Shown here: positions 1 to 9,900 of the stretch, one piece after another
Numbering within the stretch: position 1 is the first letter of the stretch
Layout of the letters: the number at the start of each line of letters is the position of its first letter
Assembly: GCA_905221605.1 (NCBI GenBank)
Contig: CAJNDS010002636.1
Span: forward strand, 99,501 to 163,500
Direction: 5' to 3'
Source: Symbiodinium natans
Lineage: Eukaryota > Sar > Dinophyceae > Suessiales > Symbiodiniaceae
DNA: 64,000 nucleotides
Made by a program: the position numbers and the translations under genes
The notes under the pieces: model-generated
What the model saw: only the letters and a program-made list of their open reading frames with translations
What the model was told of the DNA's origin: nothing
Database searches by the model: none

Positions 1-40
1 GCCAGCACTTGTTTTTTTTTTTTTTTTTTTGGGGGGGGGG

Positions 41-575
41 TTGGGGTTTAAGAGCTTAAGAATTTCGGAGTTGAGGAGTTTAGGGTTTAGGGTTTAGAGT
101 TTAGGAGGTTGGGGTTTTGGGGTTTAGGAGTTTGTGGTTTAGGGTTTAGGGTTTAGGGTTTAGGGTTGTCATTTTCAATTGCGGCGCTTTCGCAGAATGG
201 CTCTGGCAAAATGGAAACGGAGCCCTCACGGCGCACGCAGCCCTAAACCCTAAACCTAAACCCTAAACCCGAAACCCTAAACCCTAAACCCAAAACCCTA
301 AACCCTAACCCTCTAGGACTTACATGTTTAGGGGCTCGGGGTTCGAGATGGGGTTTTGGGGTTCAAGGGCTTGACGGCTTTGTTGAAGTTTCCCTCAGCC
401 CTACACCCTCAACCCTGAAACCCGAAACCCGATCTGATACCCTAAACCCGAATTAAACGCTAAATCCTAAACCCTGAACCCTAAACCCTAAAGCCTAAAC
501 CCTAAACCCTAAAACCTAAACCCTAAACCCTAAAACCTAAACCCTAAACCCTAAACCCTAAACCCTAAACCCTCT
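41..575. repeat. interspersed telomere-type arrays, both orientations
   Basis: Short runs of TTTAGGG (about 83-166) alternate with runs of CCCTAAA (about 240-315 and 470-575), separated by 50-100 bp of non-repetitive sequence. The switching orientation argues against a chromosome end. Similar arrays recur through the whole window. Some of the spacers, such as 180-240 and 590-650, are open in one or more frames and may be exons, but I cannot assign them. Confidence 0.9.
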
Positions 576-1330
576 GAGGCTTTTTGGCGCAGACGAAGCG
601 AAGTCCTGGAGCTTTCTGTGCGAGAGCTGCGCTTCCAGCGTGTTTTAGGTCTTGGTGTTCCCTGAACCCTGAGCCCTAAACACTAAACCGTAAACCCTAA
701 ACCCTAAACCCCTAAGCCCTGAACTTTTTTTCAGAGGTTCTGGGAGTCAAGGGCTTCGGGGCTTCTTTGGAGCCGACTGAAGGGCTTCGTGGTTCGGGGC
801 GGAGCCTGGGGCTCAGGGTTCAGGGTTCAGGGTTTACGGTTCAGGGTTCAGGGTTTAGGGTTTAGGGTTTAGGGTTCAGGGTTTAGGGTTCAGGGCTTCG
901 GGTTCGCGATTAGGGTTTAGGGTTTCGGCTTTCGGGTTTTGGGTTCAGGGTTTAGGGATTACCTACCCCTAAAGCTGCACATGAACCCTACTTCGTAGAG
1001 GCTACTCATAAAAGACATCTGATGCATTTGGGGCCCACCATCTTGGCCTGTCAAGGCTACAGGTGGTACTGCAGCGACGCTGTGGTCTTCAGGGTGTATA
1101 GGGCGTACAAGGTTTACAGGGTGTATAGGGAGTATAGGGTGTATGCGGTGTATAGGGTGTATAGAGTGTATAGGGTGTATAGGGTGTATAGGGTGTATGG
1201 GGTGTATGGGGCGTTTAGGGTTTATGTATGGGCTTTGTAGAGGTTGAAGTATAGGACTTCGTGTATGCATAGGGCCTCTAGGGCTTCTGGGGTTCATGGG
1301 GCTTCTAGGCCTATAGGGCTTTAGACTGAG

Positions 1331-1645
1331 GACTGCGGCCACAGCGCGAATTCGTCGGCAGCCCCCACAAGGGCGCATGGAAAATGCAGCCGAGTGGATA
1401 TGCATCATGGGCGGACACCCTCAGGAGCCCCCCCCAATCATTCCTCCTATTACATTTAAGAGCGTTCCCAAACCCTAAACCCTAAGCCCTAAGCCTTAAA
1501 CCCTAAACCCCAAACCCTAAACCCTAAACCCTGTATATAAACTACTCATAGCTTCAGGCCTTCGGGGCTTAGGTGGACTGCGCCGTGGCACATACCCATT
1601 CGGAGGGAAGACTCCCAAAGCTCGGTCGCATGTGGGAGTCGCGTC
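1331..1645 (+). CDS. two candidate exons, possibly S1/P1-nuclease-like (weak)
   Basis: Two open stretches, about 1331-1424 and 1573-1645, are bounded by AG|G acceptors. The first ends at a GA donor (1425-1426) in phase 2 and the second starts with the one base needed to complete the codon. The joined peptide contains ASWADTLR followed by WTAPWHIPI. A WAD motif followed by a tryptophan and then a histidine is reminiscent of the Asp and His zinc ligands of S1/P1 nucleases. The spacing is shorter than in that family, and no other family motif was found. The sequence between the exons is largely CCCTAAA array. It may be part of another gene or a chance open frame. Confidence 0.22.
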
Positions 1646-2469
1646 TTTTTTTGGGTTTAGGTTTAGGGTGTAGGGTTTAGGGTTTAGGGGAAACAACGGG
1701 TTCCAGAGTCTAAAGTGCGAAAGCCCTCCCATTCCGGCTTGGTGATTCGGGCTGGGGGGCGGAAGCGACTGAGCCCTAAACGGCTTCGCGGTGAGACAAG
1801 GGCGTGTAGGACCTCGCGTGCCTGGCGCGGGGGGTTTGGGCTGTGGGCTTTCGGCCACGAAACTCCTCTCGCTAAACCCTAAACCCTAAACCCTAAAGCC
1901 CGAAAGCCCTAAACCCTAAGCTTTCGGCCCTAAACCCTTCATGTGGGCTTTCGGGTTCTGTGGTGGCTTGTGTTGTGGGCTTTTTGGGGCATTTGGGCTT
2001 GAGGGTCCTGGGCTTAGGGCTCTTTTTGTTTGGGGCTCTTTAGGGTTAGGGGCTGTTTGGGGCTTTTAGGGGCTTTAGGGTTTAGGGTTTAGGGTTTAGG
2101 GTTTAGGGTTTAGGGGCTTTAGGGTCAAGAGTCAAGAGCCTTTAGGGCTTAGAGCATTCTTGGCTTCTGGTTGAGGAACTCATAAGTTAAGCTACCCTGT
2201 CAGGGTCAGAAAGCAACGGCCGCAACCTGAGTTTCCGCTGGCATACTTGAAGCTTCTTGTGGTCCGTTCTCGAAATTATGGTCCCTTTTCGGGTACCCTA
2301 AATTTATAGGAGGGGTCGCCTTGTCAGAAGGACCCCAACAGGGACCATACTTTAGAGAAGTGGACCATGTGTGGCTATGAGTAAGGTCACGGCGCACTAC
2401 CGGCCCCCCCCAAGACCCCACCACCACCACAGAACCCATCATGGTGGCAGCTGCCATCACGGTAGTCCA

Positions 2470-2573
2470 AGGGTTTAGGGTTTAGGGTTTAGGGTTTAGG
2501 GTTTAGGGTTTAGGGTTTAGGGTTTAGGGTTTAGGGTTTGGGGTTTAGGGTTTAGGGTTTAGGGTTTAGGGTT
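2470..2573. repeat. TTTAGGG array
   Basis: About 15 nearly perfect tandem copies of TTTAGGG with one TTTGGGG variant. The neighbouring stretch 2574-2750 holds no gene that I can support. Confidence 0.95.
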
Positions 2574-2751
2574 GCCCGGAAGACGCAGACAACCTACCCA
2601 CCCCATTACCCGCAAGAGTCCACGAACATCCTCCCACCCAAAGAGACCTGGAAGCCGAAAACAACACGGAACTGCCTCAGGGACAGCAGCCCGCCTGTGT
2701 GCTTTAGGTGAAGCGCCGAGGGGCTAAGACGGCTAAAACAATAGGATTCCC

Positions 2752-2875
2752 TAAACCCTAAACCCCTAAACCCCTAAACCCCTAAACCCCTAAACCCCTA
2801 AACCCCTAAACCCCTAACCCCTAAACCCCTAAACCCCTAAACCCCTAAACCCCTAAACCCCTAAACCGTAAACCC
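2752..2875. repeat. 8-bp variant array CCCCTAAA
   Basis: About 14 copies of an 8-bp variant with one extra C, nearly homogeneous within the array. This points to local amplification of a variant unit. The region 2876-3930 is a mixture of degenerate CCCTAAA units and unique sequence without a recognisable gene. The last exon of the Rab gene on the minus strand may lie here but was not found. Confidence 0.9.
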
Positions 2876-3934
2876 TAAGCCCTAAACCCTAAACCGAAAC
2901 CTCTAAGCACCGTAAACCCCCTAAGCCCTAAACCCTAAACCATCATCTTGACTTAGCAGAAAGCTTCTCTGGGCTCCCTTGTCATGGGCTTCAGCAATGC
3001 AAGAGCGAGCCGAAAACTCAAGCCCCTTGAATGGGGAAAAGCTTTCGCCTTAAACCCTAAACCGCTCCGAAACCCTAAACCCTCAACCCCCAAGCCCCAA
3101 AATACATCATATGGCTCCCAGTTTTGTTGGAGTTTTTTGTGATGTTTTGGGGGGGAGCTGGAGGTGTTGCAGTTCCTTGCTGACAGAATATGGGGTGGGA
3201 TTTAGGGCTTTAGGGTTTAGGGTTTCGGGTTTAGGTTTCCGTTAATGGGGATACCCTTTCAGGGGTTCCGAGTAAGGATTAAGCTGCTTTGAGGGAGACA
3301 CCTCAGCCACATCACACGCAGGCCACGATGTTCGGGAAAAACGTGGGGAAGAAATGGCTGCCCGCAGCGCGGCAGTCTGAAGCATCAACCCAAAGCCCGA
3401 AGACCGTCCGCGTAGTGACGTGTAATCCCCAGACTCGCCTTCACGGCCATGGATGTCTCCTAAACCCAAAGACCCTACACCCCTACACCAAAAGTCCTGC
3501 ACCCCTGAACCCCGCTCCCTCCTCAACCTCCCCAAACCAAAAACCCAAAACACCCTGAAGCCTCAAACCGTCAATGCCCCAGAGTGCCTACACCCCAGAC
3601 CCTGACCCTCTAAACCCTAAACCCACACCCTGTAAGCCCTGAACCCTTTGGTTCCCAAAACCCTAAACCCTAACACCCTAAAACCCTAAATGCCTAAACC
3701 CCTAGAACCCCAAAAGCCCCAGAACTTCAAAAAACAAACCCAAAAATCCCTAAACCCTAAAATCCCAAACAGCCCTAAAACGTTAAAAATCCCCCCCCCA
3801 AAAAAAAACATAAAAAAAAAAAAAAACGCAAGATCCCTAAAACCCCCTTAAAAAAAGGCGCTCTAAGCCTTCAAGAAAATCACCATGTAAATTGAGAATA
3901 TTTGACTAGTTAAATTAATTGCAACATAAGGGGC

Positions 3935-6900
3935 CTTCGGCTGGCCGATCGAGCTTTGGAGCTTGACGCCCCCAGCGCCTTCCTTCTGGCCGTCGTACTT
4001 CAGCTTGAGCCTCGGGCTTTTGGGGCTTTTTGGGGCGTTTTAGGGCTTTTAGGGCTTATAGGGCGTTTAGGGCTTTTAGGGCTTTTGGGGCTTTTAGGGC
4101 TTTTGGCGCTTTTCGGGCTTTTGGGGCTTAGAGGTTTGGGGGTTTTAGGGGTTGAGGGCTTTTGGGGCTTAGGGTTTTAGGGATTTAGGGCTTAGAGGTT
4201 TGGGGGTTTTAGGGGTTTAGGGCTTTTCGGGTTTCGGGCTTTTAGGGTTAAGGGTTTATAGGGTTTAGGGTTTAGGGTGCAGGGTTCAGGTTTAGGGTTT
4301 AGGGCTTAGGGTTTAGGGCTTAGGGTTTAGGGCTTAGGGTTTAGGGCTTAGGGTTTAGGGCTTAGGGTTTAGGGCTCCAGGCGTTCCTAGATGTCAGGGG
4401 TGTCCAGATCCCGGAACCCCTGAACCCAAGTTGTTGCTCATCTGTCTCCGTCTTCCTCAGGTCCTCGACCCTGCCCGAAGCCTTTGAAGTGTACACATCA
4501 CCTCTCAAGCGTAAACCCTAAACCCTAAACCCTAAACCCTAAACCCTAAACCCTAAACCCTAATCTCAAGGCATGGGGAGGGCGGGAGTGGCATGTACAG
4601 AAAGACCCATGCTTCGCACGTGGGCGGTAGCACCATTTCAGTGCACTGAGTCTGGGCTTCTGTGTTGGGGTTCAGGGTTGAGGGTTGAGGGTTTAGGGTC
4701 TAGGGTCTAGGGTCTAGGGTTTAGGGTTTAGGGTTTAGGGTTTAGGGTTTAGGGTTTAGGGGGGTTTGGAGGTTGGGGGACTTCATGTCTGACTTGGTGC
4801 GGGCCCCCCAGCCGAATGCACTTTTCCGCGACGGTGTGGAACAGAAACCTCCGCAGCAAATCGAGCTCGCCAGGCCCCCACGTAAGGGAAGCTAGAGGTA
4901 GAGCTTGAGTTAGGGTAGCTAGAGGTAGAGAGTAAGAGAACTATATACCATAGTTAAACCAAAACAAAGTTGCAACCAGCTATGTGCTCCTAGGCACTGC
5001 ATAAAGTAACTATGCGGCAAGTTCTCTCAACCATGGTCCCTTTAGGTACTCCTACTTGAGAAACGCGGGGAGCCTCACCCGCAAGCCCCACCAGCCTACG
5101 AGGGGGTAGATGAGAGTTTACGAAAATAAGGGACCCCTTTTACTGGACCCCCAAATAGTAGGATGCCCTGATAATGAGGACCCCACTAAGGTACGCTACT
5201 TTCGGAAACCCCCAGATCGGGGTTTAGGGTTTAGGGTCTCTGCTGGCCCCGAGCCGAAAGGAGAAAAACAATCTCATCCCGCACCCTAAGCACCCTAAGC
5301 ACCCTAAGCACCCTAAGCACCCTAAGCACCCTAAGCACCCTAAGCACCCTAAGCACCCTAAGCACCCTAAGCACCCTAAGCACCCTAAGCACCCTAAACC
5401 CTAAGAAACCCTAGAGAGTCCCCAGGCAGCCCGCGCCTAATGTGCTCGCCACCCTTCAGTGCACTGGTTGGGAAGAATGGAATTCCGGCCTGGCAGACAC
5501 TTTAAGGGTTTAGGGTTTTAGGGTTTAGGGTTTGGGGTTTGGGGTTTAGGGTTTAGGGTTCAAAATCCGGCGGGCTTTCAATAGGACTTCGGGTTTACAG
5601 CGTCCAACAATATTCCCTTAAAGTGGTTAACAACAACTAAGCCCCAATTGACTAAACTCCTCAATTCCCTATACCTTGAAGGAATAACGCAGGGGGATAT
5701 AGGAACCCTGATTCCTAAACCCCAAACCCCAAACCCTAAACCCTAAACCCTAAACCCTAAACCTAAGAAGCAGGACAGGTAAGGCACCCAATTCCCAAGT
5801 CCCTGCTTTCCAGCAGTCAGGGCTTTTTGCCTTCTTGTTTTCGAAGCCTTTAGGGTGTAGGGTTTGGGGTTTTAGGGTTTCAGGGTTTTAGGGTTTTTGG
5901 GTTTATAGGGTTTAGGCATGTTTCGAGGTTTAGGTGTTAGGGTTTAGGGTTTAGGGTTTAGGGTTTAGGGTTTAGGGTTTAGGGTTTAGGGTAACCCAAA
6001 ATCCTAAACCCTAAACCCCAAACCCTGAAGCTCTGCTTACTCTTCACGATCGGAGCCACAAGAATTCCCACCGTCAAGGGCTCGGCAGGCGCTACCTGTG
6101 CGCCCCTCAGAACCCAAAATGGGGCTTAGGGTTTAGGATTTAGGGTTTAGGGTTTAGGGTGTAGGGTGTAGGGTTTAAGGGTTTAGGGTTTAGGGTTTAG
6201 GGTTTAGGGTTTAGGGTTTAGGGTTTAGGGTTTAGGGTTTAGGGTTTAGGGTTTAGGGTTTAGGGTTTGGGGTTTAGGGTTTAGGGTTTAGGGTTCAAAA
6301 TCCGGCGGGCTTTCAATAGGACTTCGGGTTTACAGCGTTCCGGATATCGGGCTTAGGGTTTAGGATTTAGGATATGGTTCAGGGCTTATAAAGTCTAGTA
6401 TTCAGGGGTATTACCGTTTCTTGGTAGGGCAGAAAGGAACGATGTACCCAACAATATTCCCTAAAAGTGGTTAACAACAACTAAGCCCCAATTGACTAAA
6501 CTCCTCAATTCCCTATACCTTGAAGGAATAACGCAGGGGGATATAGGAACCCTGATTCCTAAACCCCAAACCCTAAACCCTAAACCCTAAACCTAAGAAG
6601 CAGGACAGGTAAGGCACCCAATTCCCAAGTCCCTGCTTTCCAGCAGTCAGGGCTTTTTGCCTTCTTGCTTTCGAAGCCTTTAGGGTGTAGGGTTTGGGGT
6701 TTTTAGGGTTTCAGGGTTTTAGGGCTTTTGGGTTTATAGGGTTTAGGCATGTTTCGAGGTTTAGGGTTTAGGGTTTAGGGTTTAGGGTTTAGGGTTTAGG
6801 GTTTAGGGTTTAGGGTTTAGGGTTTAGGGTTTAGGGTTTAGGGTTTAGGGTTTAGGGTAACCCAAAATCCTAAACCCTAAACCCCAAACCCCTGAAGCTC

Positions 6901-9900
6901 TGCTTACTCTTCACGATCGGAGCCACAAGAATTCCCACCGTCAAGGGCTCGGCAGGCGCTACCTGTGCGCCCCTCAGAACCCAAAATGGGGCTTAGGGTT
7001 TAGGATTTAGGGTTTAGGGTTTAGGGTGTAGGGTGTAGGGTTTAGGGTTTAGGGTTTAGGGTTTAGGGTTTAGGGTTTAGGGTTTAGGGTTTAGGGTTTA
7101 GGGTTTAGGGTTTAGGGTTTAGGGTTTAGGGTTTAGGGTTTAGGGTTTAGGGTTTAGGGTTTAGGGTTTAGGGTTTAGGGTTTAGGGTTTAGGGTTTAGG
7201 GTTTAGGGTTCAGGGTTTAGTACTCATGACAAGCATCATTGTCATCAGAGTTTAGGGTCCTTTGGGTGTTGAGGCGTCGTTTCGGCTTGGGGTCTTGCTT
7301 GCTTTAGGGTTCAGGGCGGTTAGCGGGAACCCTGTGAAGTTTCGGGTTGTGAGGCGAACCCTAAACTTAAGCCCGAAACTAAGCTGTTTCGGATTTGGGT
7401 TCTGGGCTACCCTGAACCCTAAACCCTAAACCCTAAACCCTAAACCCTAATTAAACCCTTAACAAACCCTCAACCCTCAACCCTCAACCCTCAACCCTAA
7501 ACCCTAAACCCTAAACCACATTGTGGGGGCCCCTCTTTTTCCAGGCCTCCTCCGCCCAGTGCGAGATGGGATCCATGGAGCCCGACTGCTCCTGTTTAGG
7601 TTTAGGGTTTAGGGGTTAGGGTTTAGGAGTTTAGGGTTTAGGACTCAGGGCTTAGGGTTTAGGGGTTTAGAGGGCTGGCTGACGACCAAAGGATGTTGGG
7701 GTCTTCACCTGCGTTTTAGTTGGGTGTGGGGTTTCTTGTGGAAGGTTCGTGGCAGTCTTTTTGGGGTTTAGATGGGTTTAGGCGTTTGTTGTTGAGGGTT
7801 TAGGGGGCTCAGGGTTTAGGATCTCAGTGGAAGACGCCGCACTTCGAAGGAACCGCCCGAGGAAACCTCACCACGCAAGCCTCTCCCCAAAAACCTGCCC
7901 TAAACCCTAAACCCTAAACCCTAAACCCTAAACCCTAAACCCTAAACCCTAAACCCTAAACCCTAAACCCCAAACCCTAAAACCCTAAACCCTAAACCCT
8001 AGGGGTCCTGTGTCAGAAGATCCTCTTTGGTCCCAACCAGAATGAAGAGGCATTTCGGATTGTGATCCTTGGCGCAAGCAGGATCCGGATCCATCTGTCC
8101 AGTTGCTTGAAACCCTAAACCCTAAACCCCTAAACCCCTAGACCCTAGACCCCTAAACCCCTAGACCCTTAACCCCTAAACACCTAAAGCCTAAACCCTA
8201 AACCCCTCAACCCCCAAACCAGTGAACTCCTAAAAACCCTAAACCCTTCTCAAGTGCTTTCAATCACCCACGGGCCAGCTTGGATGTTCCGGCAGCAATC
8301 CTCCACCCTAAGCCCAAAAACTCAACTTCACAGAGAGGCCACGGGATTCTACTATGAATTCAGGCATATTCCTTCGTTGAGGGGTTATTGGTCTCTGGGT
8401 TGAAACCACTCGTACTTCACACTACTGGCTGGTTCTTAGTAGGGAATGAGGAACCCTCAACCCTAAACCCTAAACCCTAAACCCTATACCCTAAACCCTA
8501 AACCCTACTAAGAACCAGGGACTATTGCAGCTGGAGCTCTGTAACCCTCTTCATCCAAAACTGCGTTCGGTCGAAGGTCGACACATCGGACATGTCGAAG
8601 CACAAGAGGCATACCTACACCAGCAGGCGGGGGGTTTAGGGTTTAGGGTTTAGGGTTTGGGGTTTAGGGTTTAGGGTTTAGGGTTTAGGGTTTAGGGTTT
8701 AGGGTTTAGGGTTTAGGGTTTAGGGTTTAGGGTTTAGAAGCATCTTGCGCTGCACGTCTTTCTGAGACACAATCGCCCGAACCCAAATGTCCGTGGTGCT
8801 TCATTGCTGCTTAGACGCTTCAGCATGCTGACGCCGTGAAAAACACAACGTAGGGGCATGCACAGTCTACTAAATATGGGGAAACAAATGTCCAACTGAA
8901 TAGGGCAAACAATAAGCTTGCCCCTACGCAGCAGTCGCCACAGCATTCGGGTTCCTGGCCCTAAACCCTAAACCTTAAACCCTAAACCCTAAACCCTAAA
9001 CCCAGGCGGCCGAAGCTCGGCATGGCAGCCAAGCCCTTAAAGTGCTTCGAGTCTCGGTTTCGGGTCCAGTTGTTAAGCCCTTCCAAGCCTACTTTGGAGG
9101 TTCATGAAGTACTTGCAAGCAGGGTTTTGCGTTTAGGGTTTAGGGTTTAGGGTTTCTAGGCACCCTGAAGAGATCGAGGTCACACGCATGGTTGCCGTAC
9201 TTAGAGCCCTGCTTGTACCTATGCAAATGAACATCCAAGATGTCTGAAGTAGGGTTTATATTTCTTGTACCCCCAAAAGGACACCCAGTATATACACCCA
9301 CCAAGATTAAAAAGGAACCTTCTATACACTCACCCAAAAACACCCTAAACCCTAAACCCTGCTTCATGTATCCTTGGAGGCCTCCGCCACGCGGTAGTAG
9401 CTGGCGGCCATGTCTGCGAAGCGCTCTTGGCCGGCTGTGTCGTAGAGGAAGAGATGCACCTCAGGGCACATGTAGGGTTTAGGGTTTAGGGTTTAGGGTT
9501 TAGGGTTTTGGGGATTGGGTTTTGGGTTACCACTAGCTCAACTTGCTTCAGGGTTTAGAGTGGCACGCAGCAGGGGTTTAGAGCTTGAGAGATGGGGGTT
9601 TACGACAATGAGGGTTCCCCCCAAATAGTAGGATTCCCCCAACAAAGGACCCCAATGAGGTACCCCCTAGTTTTTTAGGGTTTAGGGTTTAGGGTTTAGG
9701 GTTTCGGGTTTAGGGTCTAGGAAATCCTCCGACATATACCCTTTAAGGGATTGTGCAGGGCCCTGATTCCCTCATTCCCTACTCAGAACCCGCCAGTGAA
9801 CCCAAAGATGAGGCTCAGCTACTCATGGTGGCCTACCAGGGGGGTTGTTCTAAATACTGGTCCCTTTGAGGCTGTCCTATTCATAAGGTTTCGTGTTCTG

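Noticed and set aside
1-575. The left edge as a true chromosome end
   Set aside because: Arrays are short, alternate in orientation and recur through the entire 64 kb, including inside gene introns.
3240-3640. Search for the Rab C-terminal cysteine exon
   Set aside because: No segment with terminal cysteines, an AG|G acceptor and phase 0 could be found here or further left with confidence.
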